A stretch of 64,000 nucleotides of DNA from an uncultured Eubacteriales bacterium (lineage in GTDB: Bacteria > Bacillota > Clostridia > Oscillospirales > CAG-272): positions 1 to 64,000 of the forward strand of contig CAKRQL010000001.1 of the NCBI GenBank assembly GCA_934393265.1, given 5' to 3'. The translations under genes were made by a program, and so were the position numbers. This document shows positions 25,033-34,044 of this stretch, piece after piece. Within the stretch, counting starts at the first letter, position 1, and every line of letters starts with the position of its first letter. Below the pieces are notes generated by a model. That model made no database searches. It was not told the DNA's origin and was given only the letters and a program-made list of their open reading frames with translations.

Positions 25033-26847
25033 TCACGATGTGAAGGTGAGAGTGAATTTTCCTTCCTTTATTTTCTTTCTGAGGTGTATGCGCCAGAGGG
25101 TCTCGCTCTTCCAGTTTCTCTTCATTCTGTCATCATTCACCAAAAACTCCTCTACCTCTATTGCGAGCGAGGGGTCGAAGGTCATAGTGACGCCCTCCGG
25201 CAGTGCAACGGAGTTTCCGTTTACGGTCGGCGCCGCACAGGTCATGATATGGAAGTCAACCTCCTTTTCACTGTCGAGAGAAAGCGCATCGGTGACTGTG
25301 ACGGTGCCTCCGGAGAGCGCGCAGGAACGGACGTAGGAGATTATGCCCGCCTCAGCCGGATAGGCTCCGCGGAGCTCCTCACTGAGCGCCCCTGTCTCCT
25401 CGTTATATTTCTCGTCAGATGCGCGGAAGCCTCTGCCCTGCCGCTCTGCCACTCCGCCGATGTCAGGGAGATTATGATAAGATGACTGCATGAACCAGAG
25501 CTTATATCTGTCCTTGGAGAAGGTCTGCCTTGTGTAGGTGCCGACGCCGGTATCTATTACAACCGGATTTCCGTTACGGTAAATTATAAAGTTACCTATA
25601 TCATTATGGTTGTGGCTCTCGTCGTTATGTCCGCCTTTCATGGCAAGGAACATACCGACGGCGGAGTCAGTGCTCTCGCGGGCAGTCATAACGCCGAGAC
25701 CGGGGAGATATGCCTTTGTCACAACATGGCACTCCGGCTTCGTTTTTACAGCCGGGGTCATAAGGTTGCGGAGAACGCGGTACATGTGCGACTGACTGAA
25801 GAAGAACGCGCCGGTATACGAATATCCGTCGCCGAGCGAGCAGAGAGACTCTGAACCGCATTTCTCACCCCAGCGGCGGAGCAGTGCCCCGTCCATATGA
25901 CAGAACGGGTCGTTATCCGCGAAGTTCACCGCGCGATCACCGTTTATATTGATAACGACGGCATACTCGCCTATTTTGCGAACGGCGGGGTCATCATAAA
26001 GATTTGCCCTGCCGCCTGTGATGTCGAATATCAGCTCAAGGCAGTCGAAGAACGACGCGCCGGCGGCGCCAAAATATCCCGGTCCCTCGTCACATCCGCC
26101 GTCCTCCGGGTAGTTCATTATCCAGTTATCGAGATAACGCATGGCGCGGGTAAGGAACATGTTTCTGCGGTAGCTGTCGCGGACGGTGAGCCCCATGACA
26201 ATAAGAGCGTTTGAAATTATCCACGGGTTCCAGTTGTTGACTGTTCTTCCGCTGTTGCCTGTCCACCAGAAATCGCTGACAAGGAACGGGGTCACAAGGC
26301 GCTTATCAAGCGTCCAGAGAATTTTTTCGCATATAGCGGGAGATATTGTGTCTAGCGCATCGTGGCAGAGGTAATACGCCATAGCGAGGTCGGCAGAGGT
26401 CGTCGCGCCGAAGAGCGCGATTCCGTGCATACGGTCGCCGAACACCTTAGGCACACCGGGCTCGCCGTACAGCGGAGCCAGATAGGAATGTGCGGGAAGG
26501 AGCCATGTGCTCTCCTCAAGTATCGCCCAGATGACATCCGCGAGCTTCTCGGTAAATCTTCCCTTTCTCTCATAGCTCTCCGCATACATCAGAGCTATCA
26601 GCATATCACGGCGGGTGAAGTAAAGGCTCTCAAAGTTTTCGCGGTTGCCGTTCACCGAAAACTCACAGTACAGGGACAGCGGGAGAAACGGAATATCCTG
26701 CGTAAGCGCGCGCTCTGCTTTTTCCATTACCGTTTTCATTTTTTCGGGGTCAAGAGTTATCTTTCCGACATCGGACGCGAGGCGGAAATCGTCATACGGG
26801 AGCGCGGGCATCCCGTAAAGACCATGCTTTTCAAAAATTCTGTCCAT
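25033..26847 (-). CDS. Heparinase II/III family protein
   Basis: A 604-residue protein with the layout of heparinase II/III and related uronic-acid polysaccharide lyases. The N-terminal 350 residues are an alpha/alpha toroid, and a C-terminal beta-sandwich begins with ESHNHNDIGNF, where catalytic and metal-binding His residues lie, and VVIDTGVGTYT. No signal peptide is seen, so it would act on imported oligosaccharides in the cytoplasm. Polysaccharide-lyase genes usually sit among transporters and glycosidases; this one stands alone. It has its own promoter 240 bp upstream and its own terminator. Confidence 0.88.
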   Translation of the reverse strand: MDRIFEKHGLYGMPALPYDDFRLASDVGKITLDPEKMKTVMEKAERALTQDIPFLPLSLYCEFSVNGNRENFESLYFTRRDMLIALMYAESYERKGRFTEKLADVIWAILEESTWLLPAHSYLAPLYGEPGVPKVFGDRMHGIALFGATTSADLAMAYYLCHDALDTISPAICEKILWTLDKRLVTPFLVSDFWWTGNSGRTVNNWNPWIISNALIVMGLTVRDSYRRNMFLTRAMRYLDNWIMNYPEDGGCDEGPGYFGAAGASFFDCLELIFDITGGRANLYDDPAVRKIGEYAVVININGDRAVNFADNDPFCHMDGALLRRWGEKCGSESLCSLGDGYSYTGAFFFSQSHMYRVLRNLMTPAVKTKPECHVVTKAYLPGLGVMTARESTDSAVGMFLAMKGGHNDESHNHNDIGNFIIYRNGNPVVIDTGVGTYTRQTFSKDRYKLWFMQSSYHNLPDIGGVAERQGRGFRASDEKYNEETGALSEELRGAYPAEAGIISYVRSCALSGGTVTVTDALSLDSEKEVDFHIMTCAAPTVNGNSVALPEGVTMTFDPSLAIEVEEFLVNDDRMKRNWKSETLWRIHLRKKIKEGKFTLTFTS

Positions 26848-27094
26848 AATTTTTCCCTCTCTTATTCTTTCTCAAAAAATATTTCTTTTTACTGCGACAA
26901 GACAGCTGCAACCGTTCAGGTCGTCGGGGAAAAAATATTACCCCCCGTCCGGAACATAGTCGTCCCCGGCTCATGACCCGTGTATGAGTGTTATATAAAG
27001 GCGCCGACACGTTTTTTCTGCTTACCAGTCAAATTTCATTAACATCGGGTGTATTAAATGTGTGCTGTACGCGCCGCATTTCCCCGACACCCCG
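26848..27094 (-). other. Long leader of the heparinase-like gene
   Basis: About 240 nt lie between the predicted start of transcription and the ATG. I see no known riboswitch, no T-box and no open frame with a ribosome site. The only notable element is an AT-rich run before the Shine-Dalgarno. Confidence 0.4.
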
Positions 27095-27123
27095 ATTATA
27101 TAATATACACGAATGAATGTCAA
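27095..27123 (-). promoter_or_regulatory. Promoter of the heparinase-like gene
   Basis: Minus-strand TTGACA (27118-27123), 17 bp, TATAAT (27095-27100). Confidence 0.9.
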
Positions 27124-27126
27124 GAA

Positions 27127-27156
27127 CAAAAGGAGCCCTCGCGGACTCCTTTTTAT
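27127..27156 (-). terminator. Terminator of the Tudor-like gene
   Basis: AGGAG (27131-27135) pairs with CTCCT (27146-27150), with CCC/GGG-like inner pairing. A short TTTTG follows on the minus strand. Confidence 0.55.
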
Positions 27157-27164
27157 GTTCTGTA

Positions 27165-27503
27165 TCAGAATTCCTCCTGGGAGGATTTGTGCTCCTCATC
27201 CTCATCTGCCTCGGGGAGAATCTCCTTACCGGGAATTACTATTCCCTTTTTCATGGCGCGGAGGTTTTCCTCCTCCTTCTCCGCCCTGATGCGCTCCCTT
27301 GCCGTTCTCTCCGCCTCTATATCGGCGAGTATCTCCGGAGAAAGCGTGCCGTCTGTCAGCGTCATGTAATTTTCAAAAACATCCGGATATACAAATATCT
27401 TCTGAAACTTATCAAATTTTACAGTGATATACTTCCCGTTTTTGGACACCACATGTCCCGCGCCGAACGACTTATGCATTACCGCCAAATTGTCGAATAG
27501 CAT
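27165..27503 (-). CDS. Small protein with PcrA-type Tudor-like N-terminus and coiled-coil tail
   Basis: A 112-residue protein. Residues 1-55 (HKSFGAGHVVSKNGKYI, then KFDKFQKIFVYPDVF) match the SH3/Tudor-like barrel found as a free domain in Clostridia and at the C-terminus of UvrD/PcrA helicases, where it contacts RNA polymerase. Residues 60-95 form a charged helix (AERTARERIRAEKEEE). The last residues are acidic. A role in contacting RNA polymerase is inference from the fold resemblance. GAGG lies upstream of the ATG. The gene stands alone. Confidence 0.75.
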   Translation of the reverse strand: MLFDNLAVMHKSFGAGHVVSKNGKYITVKFDKFQKIFVYPDVFENYMTLTDGTLSPEILADIEAERTARERIRAEKEEENLRAMKKGIVIPGKEILPEADEDEEHKSSQEEF

Positions 27504-27686
27504 GCGTTATATTACCTCTTTATGATTAGTGTATAAATTTATCCTCTGTATAAAGCGTGCACTATTGTAGCAGATAATTGTTTCAAAAGTATGAACAAAA
27601 CAAATCTTTTATTTTTATTTTAGAGATAAACATACACTTTATACCAGTCTATTATGCGAGTGAGGAAAAATGTGTGCCCAAAAGCA
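27504..27686. other. AT-rich intergenic stretch, nothing assigned
   Basis: It lies between the Tudor-like gene start and the gpmI terminator. Presumably it holds the promoter of the Tudor-like gene; TACAAT occurs at 27563-27568 on the minus strand, but no properly spaced -35 is seen. Confidence 0.4.
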
Positions 27687-27722
27687 ATAAAAAGCCGCGC
27701 GAAAATCATCTTCCGCGCGGCT
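27687..27722 (-). terminator. gpmI transcript terminator
   Basis: A 9-bp stem (AGCCGCGCG/CGCGCGGCT, 27693-27722) followed on the minus strand by TTTTTATTG. It lies 185 bp beyond the gpmI stop. Confidence 0.92.
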
Positions 27723-27748
27723 ACTGAAATTAAATTTTAGTTTTTATA

Positions 27749-27791
27749 TATATACGGCAAGTCCCGTGAACGGCGATTATTACCGAATCTG
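27749..27791. repeat. 43-bp direct repeat, copy 1
   Basis: Identical to 27855-27897, with the two copies offset by 106 bp. It starts TATATACGGCAAGTCCCGTG and ends GAATCTG. It lies in the 3' untranslated part of the gpmI transcript. Confidence 0.95.
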
Positions 27792-27854
27792 CGACGCCGT
27801 CCGGCAAAACAGATTCGAGGAAGAATTGTCTGTTTGCGGGGCGACAGCCGTATT

Positions 27855-27897
27855 TATATACGGCAAGTCCCGTGAACGGCGATTATTACCGAATCTG
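27855..27897. repeat. 43-bp direct repeat, copy 2
   Basis: The second exact copy, ending 10 bp from the gpmI stop codon. A GCCGTAT/ATACGGC hairpin spans its left edge (27847-27864). The spacer holds an AAACAGA/TCTGTTT stem. Confidence 0.95.
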
Positions 27898-27907
27898 TGA
27901 AGCCGGA

Positions 27908-29557
27908 TCAGAGCTCTACCATGGATTCGTCCCACATCTGCGGCGCCTCATATCCGAGAAGATTTACCGTAGTTGCAGCGACGGAGGAGAGACCGAAGTC
28001 ACCTCTCCCGACCTTTACACGGTACTTATCCGATGTGAAGTTGTCGTAGACTATGAACGGAACGGGGTTCAGAGTATGGCTGGTTTTCGCCTTAGGGCTA
28101 CCGTCCTTGTTGTGCTTCGCCTCTCCGGTCTTTTTGTCTATCTCGTACATCTCATCCGCGTTTCCGTGATCGGCGGTTATGAGAGCGGCACCGTGCAGCT
28201 CGTCAACCACGCGGAGAAGGCGCGCAAGCTGAAGGTCAAGAGCCTCCATCGAGCACTCCGTCGCCGGGAAGGAGCCGGTGTGCCCCACCATATCCCCGTT
28301 CGGAAAATTGACGCGGAGGTATTTATACTTTCCGGAGCGCAGACACTCTATAAGCTTATCGGTTATCTCCGCACACTTCATCCACGGGCGCTGTTCAAAC
28401 GGGACGACATCGGAGGGAACCTCTATATACGTTTCGAGCTCCTCGGAGAATTTACCGGACCTGTTACCGTTCCAGAAGTAGGTTACGTGCCCGAATTTCT
28501 GTGTCTCGGAGATTGCAAGCTCGTTTATTCCGGCGGATACAAGATACTCTGTCTGAGTATTCGTTATCTCCGGGGGATTTACAAGATAGTTATGCGGTAC
28601 ATGGAGGTCGCCGTCATACTCAAGCATACCGGCATAAAGGACATCGGGGACGCGCTTGCGGTCGAATTTATCAAAGTCAGCCCCGCCCTCAAACGCCTTT
28701 GAGATCTCTATCGCACGGTCACCGCGGAAGTTGAAGAACACGACGCTGTCGCCGTCCTCAATGGTTCCGACCGGCTTCCCGTCCTTTGCTATAACGAACG
28801 GAGGAAGGTCCTGGTCTATGACATGATACTCGTCACGGTAGGTCTTTACCGCGTCCTCTGCGGTGGCAAACTGCCGCCCCTCGCCGAGAACATGTGTCTC
28901 CCAACCGAGCTTTACCATATTCCAGTTAGCCTCGTATCTGTCCATGGTTATCTGCATTCGCCCGCCGCCGGAGGCTATCATAACATCGAAATCCGGCGAA
29001 CGGAGACCGTCAAGGAACTCCTCAAAAGGACGGATATATTCAAGTGCGCTCGTCTCCCCGACATCGCGCCCGTCAAGGAGAATGTGTATTCTCACGCGGT
29101 GAGTGCCCTCGGTCTTTGCCTCTGTAACCATAGCCTTCAGGTGGTCGATATGAGAATGAACGTTTCCGTCGGAGAAAAGCCCTATGAAGTGAAGCGTGCC
29201 GCCGTTTGCGACGCGGGCGGTAAGCGACTTCCATGTTTCCGACTCAAATATCTTGCCGGATGCAATTGAATTTGAAACGAGCTTCGCGCCCTGTGCAAAC
29301 ACCTGACCGGAGCCGAGAGCGTTATGCCCCACTTCCGAGTTTCCCATATCGTCGTCCGTCGGTAGACCTACTGCCGTGCCGTGCGCCTTTATCGCAAGGT
29401 GCGGATAGTCTCGCATAAGACGGTCGAGGGTCGGGGTATCTGCCGCCATAACCGCGTTTCCGTCCTTATTCTTCGAGAGACCGACGCCGTCCATAACGAT
29501 GGTGAGAAGGGGTCCCTCAACTCCGGAAAATTTAGATGATTTTTTGAGCTGTACCAT
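27908..29557 (-). CDS. gpmI: 2,3-bisphosphoglycerate-independent phosphoglycerate mutase
   Basis: A 549-residue alkaline-phosphatase-fold enzyme that interconverts 3- and 2-phosphoglycerate in glycolysis using two metal ions. The first metal Asp lies in TIVMDGVGL, the phospho-acceptor Ser in GNSEVGHNALG, and metal ligands in ITADHGNADEM near the C-terminus. It is slightly longer than the usual 510 residues, with inserts in the phosphotransferase domain. ATG 29557 is preferred because AAAGG precedes it; ATG 29572 adds five residues. It is 61 bp downstream of the topoisomerase gene, and its 3' untranslated region holds two 43-bp repeats. Confidence 0.96.
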   Translation of the reverse strand: MVQLKKSSKFSGVEGPLLTIVMDGVGLSKNKDGNAVMAADTPTLDRLMRDYPHLAIKAHGTAVGLPTDDDMGNSEVGHNALGSGQVFAQGAKLVSNSIASGKIFESETWKSLTARVANGGTLHFIGLFSDGNVHSHIDHLKAMVTEAKTEGTHRVRIHILLDGRDVGETSALEYIRPFEEFLDGLRSPDFDVMIASGGGRMQITMDRYEANWNMVKLGWETHVLGEGRQFATAEDAVKTYRDEYHVIDQDLPPFVIAKDGKPVGTIEDGDSVVFFNFRGDRAIEISKAFEGGADFDKFDRKRVPDVLYAGMLEYDGDLHVPHNYLVNPPEITNTQTEYLVSAGINELAISETQKFGHVTYFWNGNRSGKFSEELETYIEVPSDVVPFEQRPWMKCAEITDKLIECLRSGKYKYLRVNFPNGDMVGHTGSFPATECSMEALDLQLARLLRVVDELHGAALITADHGNADEMYEIDKKTGEAKHNKDGSPKAKTSHTLNPVPFIVYDNFTSDKYRVKVGRGDFGLSSVAATTVNLLGYEAPQMWDESMVEL

Positions 29558-29618
29558 ATTTCTGCCTTTCATTTTGTATGAAAAATATAATTTTATTAGC
29601 TACTTAATACGTGGGGCG

Positions 29619-31613
29619 TCAGATATCCGCATCCTTCATATAGAGATGCCCGAACTCGGTTATATATCGTTTTCTCTCCTGGAGTGCATCACCGAGAAGA
29701 ACATCGAACATGCGGGCGGTCTCCTCTGCGTCTGCCGGGGTGACGGCTACCAGCCGCCGTGTCTGCGGGCACATCGTCGTTCGCCACATCATATCCGGGT
29801 CGTTTTCTCCGAGCCCCTTTGAGCGCTGGAGCTTATACTTTTTGCCGCCGAGCTTCGATATTATTTCCGCTTTCTCCGGCTCATTATATGCAAAGTATGT
29901 GTCCTGCCCGCAGGTTATCTCAAAGAGCGGTGACTCGGCTATAAATATCTTTCCCTCGTTTATAAGCGTCGGGAGCAGACGGTAAAACATCGTCAGAAGA
30001 AGCGTCCTTATCTGAAAGCCGTCCTCGTCCGCATCCGTGCATATAATTATTTTGTTCCATTTAAGCGCACCTATATCAAAGGTTGCGAGCTCGGATTTCT
30101 TTGCCTTTACCTCAACCCCGCAGCCTATAACCTTCAGCAGGTCTACGATTATATCGCTCGAGAATATCTTGTCGTACGTGCTCTTCATACAGTTAAGAGT
30201 TTTTCCTCTTACCGGGATTATCGCCTGGAACTCGGCATTTCTGCCAAGCTTACAGCTCGACATAGCCGAATCTCCCTCGACGATATACACCTCGCGCACG
30301 GCAGGGTCCTTTGACCGGCAGGGTACGAACTTCTCCACCCTGTTCGAGACATCCATATTTCCGGCGAGCTTTTTCTTTATATCCACCTTCGTCCGCTCTG
30401 CAGACTCGCGGGCGCGCTTGTTGACAAGCACCTGGTTAATTATCGTCTGTGCCGTCGTCTGGTTCTCGGTCAGATATATCTCAAGATTAGTCTTTATAAA
30501 GTCGGTGAGTGCCTTCTGTATAAATGCGTTTGTTATTGCCTTTTTAGTCTGGTTCTCGTACGAGGTCTGTGTTGACGCTGAGTTGACTATAACGGCGAGG
30601 TTGTCCGATATATCCTGAAAGGATATTTTCGACTCGTTTTTCGTGTATTTGTTCTGCGCCTTTATGTATTTGTCTATCGCATAAGTAAATGCGTTGCGCA
30701 CCGCCTTATCCGGGGCTCCGCCGTACTCAAGAAACGAGGAGTTATGATAGTACTCTGCCATTCCGGATTTTGCAAAGCAGAAGGTTACCTCGGCTTTCAG
30801 CTTATAATCCGGCATATCCTCTCTGTCGCGTCCCTTGGTTTCAAGGCGCCAGAGGACCGGGGCGGTTGTCGCTATCCCCTCGGTTATCTCGGCGATATAG
30901 TCGGCGACGCCGTTCTGATAAAAGTACTCGGAGGTCTCGATTTTCCCCCGCTCTCCCTCCACCTCGAGGATGAAATGTATTCCGGCGTTTACAAATGCCT
31001 GCCTGCGCAGGGTTGCCGAAAGAAACTCGACGGGTATATCTATTTCCTTGAATACCTCTAGGTCGGGGCGCCAGCGGATTATCGAGCCGGTCTTTTTTCC
31101 GCTCTTCGCATCTATATCGCGGACGCGGAGCTCCCCCTTCGGCTTTCCCTTACGGAAGCTCATCTCGGAGACCGTCTTTCCGTTATAGGACGCGACCTCC
31201 ATATACTCGCTCGAGTACTGGGTTGCCGTGGCGCCGAGACCGTTCAGTCCGAGGGAAAACTCATAAGCAGAGTTTCCGTCATTGTTATCGTATTTTCCGC
31301 CGGCGTAGAGCTCGCAGAAAACGAGCTCCCAGTTCCAGCGCTTCTCTTTTTCGTTATATCCGAGGGGGACGCCGCGCCCGAAGTCCTCTACCTCTATCGA
31401 CAGGTCGCGGTACTTCTTCACTATTATCTTCGTTCCGTAGCCCTCGCGCGCCTCATCGACCGCGTTTGCAAGTATCTCTATGAACGAATGCTGACACCCC
31501 GTAAGGTCGTCCGAGCCGAATATAACCGCCGGGCGTTTTCTTACTCTGTCCGCGCCCTTCAGCGATTTTATACTCTGGTCGTTATATGCTTTTCTGTCGG
31601 TTTTTGTCGCCAT
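29619..31613 (-). CDS. Type IIA topoisomerase subunit B (GyrB/ParE family), orphan
   Basis: A 664-residue B subunit. The GHKL ATPase domain (EILANAVDEAREG, EDFGRGVPLGY, LGLNGLGATATQ) is followed by the transducer with the QTKKAITN region and a TOPRIM domain (YIVEGDSAMSSC, CTDADEDGFQIR). The C-terminal QRSKGLGENDPDM matches the GyrB/ParE end that contacts subunit A. It is diverged from the standard GyrB sequence. ParE genes normally precede parC, but here gpmI follows and no A subunit is in the window. It must pair with an A subunit encoded elsewhere, or act as a specialised second enzyme. Its promoter lies at 31650-31678. Confidence 0.93.
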   Translation of the reverse strand: MATKTDRKAYNDQSIKSLKGADRVRKRPAVIFGSDDLTGCQHSFIEILANAVDEAREGYGTKIIVKKYRDLSIEVEDFGRGVPLGYNEKEKRWNWELVFCELYAGGKYDNNDGNSAYEFSLGLNGLGATATQYSSEYMEVASYNGKTVSEMSFRKGKPKGELRVRDIDAKSGKKTGSIIRWRPDLEVFKEIDIPVEFLSATLRRQAFVNAGIHFILEVEGERGKIETSEYFYQNGVADYIAEITEGIATTAPVLWRLETKGRDREDMPDYKLKAEVTFCFAKSGMAEYYHNSSFLEYGGAPDKAVRNAFTYAIDKYIKAQNKYTKNESKISFQDISDNLAVIVNSASTQTSYENQTKKAITNAFIQKALTDFIKTNLEIYLTENQTTAQTIINQVLVNKRARESAERTKVDIKKKLAGNMDVSNRVEKFVPCRSKDPAVREVYIVEGDSAMSSCKLGRNAEFQAIIPVRGKTLNCMKSTYDKIFSSDIIVDLLKVIGCGVEVKAKKSELATFDIGALKWNKIIICTDADEDGFQIRTLLLTMFYRLLPTLINEGKIFIAESPLFEITCGQDTYFAYNEPEKAEIISKLGGKKYKLQRSKGLGENDPDMMWRTTMCPQTRRLVAVTPADAEETARMFDVLLGDALQERKRYITEFGHLYMKDADI

Positions 31614-31649
31614 TTTCCGCCCCTGCCATTCTTCTTGCTATCACGAGAT

Positions 31650-31678
31650 ATTTTAGCACGAATATTTTACTTTGTCAA
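31650..31678 (-). promoter_or_regulatory. Topoisomerase B gene promoter
   Basis: Minus-strand TTGACA (31673-31678), 17 bp ending GTGC, TAAAAT (31650-31655). The -35 overlaps the end of the DUF362 gene. Confidence 0.88.
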
Positions 31679-32848
31679 GTTTTCTCCGCGTGCGCTCCCG
31701 CCTATTATCCGGGAGACGAGAGTACGCCGCACCTTCATTGCCCCCTTCGGGCAGAACTCCTGACAGCAGAAGCAGCGTATGCATTTTTTTCTGTTTATTT
31801 TTGCCTTGCCCCGCACCATTCTGATAGCCGACGCCGGGCATATGGAGCCGCACTTGTTACAGCCGACGCATTTCTTTTTATCGAGCCCGGGCTTCGCCGA
31901 AAGGAGCCCCGCCGTGACACCTGCAAATATGTTCCGAATGACATTGTCCGACGTGCCTCGGAAGTGGAGACTATGTCGCGTAGCGATGTTCTTGTAATCA
32001 CTGATTTTGAAGTCATCAACATTTCCGAAAATTGAAATATCGGATATATTTTCCGGCAGAGAGCCCCGGTTGCGGGCGGCAAGCAGAGTCGGCACATCCT
32101 CCGGCGTCAGCCCTATCACAGACGCGGCGACCGCGTCAAGCATCGGCATGGAGCGCGAGGCGAGAATGGCACCTATCGGGCGCGGGGTACCCGCCGTGGG
32201 TCCGTTACCCTCCATGCCTATCACGGCGTCACATATTGTGAGCTCCGGGTGAAAGTACTCGCCGAGGTCGAGTATCATATCGGCAAACCGCTCATAGCTC
32301 GGGTAGCGGAAATGGTACTCCGGTTTTACTATCCCGGGGACCGTGCCGAACATATTTTTAGACGCGCAGGAGAGACCCATCATTCCGTGCGTTTTCAGTT
32401 TACAGAGATTTATTACAGCGTCCGCCTTATCGAGGTAGGCGGTATAGAGAAATTCGTGTGCCGCCCTCGCCCCCGGGTACTCTGCCTGTCCCTCCGAAAA
32501 ATCGGTATTCAGCGTCGCGCCGTACTTCTCGCACTCGTGCATACCGGTGAGGTTATATATTCTGCCTACGGCAGCCTGATTGTAGAGCCCGCCCGGGGAG
32601 TCCCCGACTATCACGGAGGCGCCGAGCTCCCGCAAAATATCGCAGACGGCGCAGACCACCGCCGGGTGCGTCGTCGCCGCCTTATCCGGCTTTTCTCCGC
32701 TCACAAGATTTACTTTCAGGGCGACGGTCATTCCGGGCTTTACGAATCCGAAGCCGCCGACAGCCTCTGCCGCCGCGAGAACAGCTGCGCGAACCGCCGG
32801 AAAATCGTAGCTCCGGCACTCTGTTATCGAAACATCATATTTTTCCAT
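31667..32848 (-). CDS. DUF362 protein with two C-terminal [4Fe-4S] motifs
   Basis: A 393-residue protein. Residues 1-300 form a DUF362 domain (VALKVNLVSG, the GDSPGG loop, INLCKLKTHG). Residues about 325-385 carry two ferredoxin clusters, each C-x2-C-x2-C-x3-C followed by P (CVGCNKCGSICP and CIRCFCCQEFCP). Such proteins are common in anaerobes and are thought to be electron carriers or redox enzymes; none of this subgroup has a function I can state. ATG 32848 is chosen for its GGAG. A 9-bp inverted repeat (GGCGCGGCA/TGCCGCGCC, 32883-32927) lies in its leader. Confidence 0.9.
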   Translation of the reverse strand: MEKYDVSITECRSYDFPAVRAAVLAAAEAVGGFGFVKPGMTVALKVNLVSGEKPDKAATTHPAVVCAVCDILRELGASVIVGDSPGGLYNQAAVGRIYNLTGMHECEKYGATLNTDFSEGQAEYPGARAAHEFLYTAYLDKADAVINLCKLKTHGMMGLSCASKNMFGTVPGIVKPEYHFRYPSYERFADMILDLGEYFHPELTICDAVIGMEGNGPTAGTPRPIGAILASRSMPMLDAVAASVIGLTPEDVPTLLAARNRGSLPENISDISIFGNVDDFKISDYKNIATRHSLHFRGTSDNVIRNIFAGVTAGLLSAKPGLDKKKCVGCNKCGSICPASAIRMVRGKAKINRKKCIRCFCCQEFCPKGAMKVRRTLVSRIIGGSARGENLTK

Positions 32849-33029
32849 AGAATTTCTCCGGTAGCCGTGCAACCGGAATGGCGGCGCGGCATATCATATT
32901 TATAGGCTTTATACTGTCTGCCGCGCCGATATAAGCATCGAAAAAAAGCGCGACGCTTATATTGTAGCATACTTTTTGGAAAAACGCCATAGCTATTCGG
33001 AAAAATCAGCGGCGGTAACGGAGGTACAT

Positions 33030-33875
33030 ATGGAGGGTTACGCATACTATAACGGAGTATTTGCCCCTGCGGACGAGATAAGAGTCCCATTGACGGACAG
33101 GGCGCTCTTCTTCGGTGACGGGGTGTACGATGCGGCGGTCGGTTACCGTGGCAGAATATACAGATATGAGGATCACATGGCGCGACTTCTCGGCAATGCG
33201 CGGCGGGTCGGGCTCCCGCTCCCGGTATCTGAATGTGAGTTACGGGAGATAATACAAAAGGTTTGCGCGGAATGTGCCACGCCGTTCTTTCTCTACGTTC
33301 AGCTCTCGCGCTACTCCGACGAGAGGGTGCATGCCTACCCTGATACGGAACGGGCAAATCTGCTCGTAATGGCAAGAAAATTTGCATTTCCCGATAAAAA
33401 TTCAAAGCAGAGACTGATAACGGTTAATGACGAGCGGCACACAATGTGCGACGTCAAGACCCTGTGTCTGCTCCCGGCGGTGCTCGCGGCAAAGGAAGCA
33501 GAGCGGCACGGTGCGACGGAGGCAGTGTTTCACCGCGGGGTGCGAGTCACGGAATGTGCGCACTCAAATATCGCGATAATCCTGCGGGGCGAGGTTGTGA
33601 CGCACCCACTCTCCCCGTTTATTCTCCCCGGCGTGACGCGGGCGCGGATGATAGCGTCCTGTGCCCGGCTCGGCATACCTGTCCGGGAGCGGGCGTTCAC
33701 GCTCCCGGAGCTGTTCTCTGCGGACGAGGTGATAATAACCTCGACCACAAAGGTCGCCCTCGCGGCAGAGAGCGTCGACGGCGTGACTGTCGGGGGGCGG
33801 GAGCCGGAGCTGCTCTCATCACTCATCGGTGACATGCGGGCGGAGGTCTCGGCGGAAATAGCCTACCCGCTCTGA
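33030..33875 (+). CDS. dat: D-amino acid aminotransferase (class IV)
   Basis: A 281-residue class IV PLP aminotransferase, the size of Bacillus D-alanine aminotransferase. The N-terminal YYNGVFAPADE and the DRALFFGDGVYDA motif are typical. The PLP lysine lies in CDVKTLCLLP at about residue 143, and the Glu that contacts PLP follows in RVTECAHSN. It would interconvert D-alanine and D-glutamate with 2-oxo acids and so feed peptidoglycan synthesis. A branched-chain aminotransferase or aminodeoxychorismate lyase is less likely from the motifs. GGAGG lies five bases before the ATG. Confidence 0.9.
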   Translation: MEGYAYYNGVFAPADEIRVPLTDRALFFGDGVYDAAVGYRGRIYRYEDHMARLLGNARRVGLPLPVSECELREIIQKVCAECATPFFLYVQLSRYSDERVHAYPDTERANLLVMARKFAFPDKNSKQRLITVNDERHTMCDVKTLCLLPAVLAAKEAERHGATEAVFHRGVRVTECAHSNIAIILRGEVVTHPLSPFILPGVTRARMIASCARLGIPVRERAFTLPELFSADEVIITSTTKVALAAESVDGVTVGGREPELLSSLIGDMRAEVSAEIAYPL

Positions 33876-33974
33876 GCATAATACGCACCGCGCGGCACTG
33901 CGCCGACTATGCCCGTGGACGGCTATGGCACGTCAAAAGGAATAATATGTAAGAAATTAAAAATCTTTTGTTTA

Positions 33975-33990
33975 ATTAGCTTATGCTAAT
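33975..33990. promoter_or_regulatory. DtxR-type box upstream of the hydrogenase operon
   Basis: ATTAGC-N4-GCTAAT, a perfect 6-bp inverted repeat that differs only in its outer bases from the two boxes at 58364 and 58445. It lies 55 bp upstream of the hydrogenase -35, so it is not a simple roadblock. Confidence 0.5.
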
Positions 33991-34009
33991 GCGTTTTTAC
34001 GGCATTTTT

Positions 34010-34027
34010 TTGTTAAAAAAATAACAT
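34010..34027. promoter_or_regulatory. Rex-like operator upstream of the hydrogenase operon
   Basis: TTGTTAA-N4-ATAACAT matches 12 of 14 defined positions of the clostridial Rex site TTGTTAA-N4-TTAACAA. Rex senses the NADH/NAD+ ratio and controls hydrogenases in Clostridia. It ends 17 bp before the -35. Confidence 0.6.
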
Positions 34028-34044
34028 TTTTCTCGGAAAAGGTA

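Noticed and set aside
27749..27897. CRISPR array
   Set aside because: Only two repeats, no further copies, a 63-bp structured spacer and no cas genes in the window.
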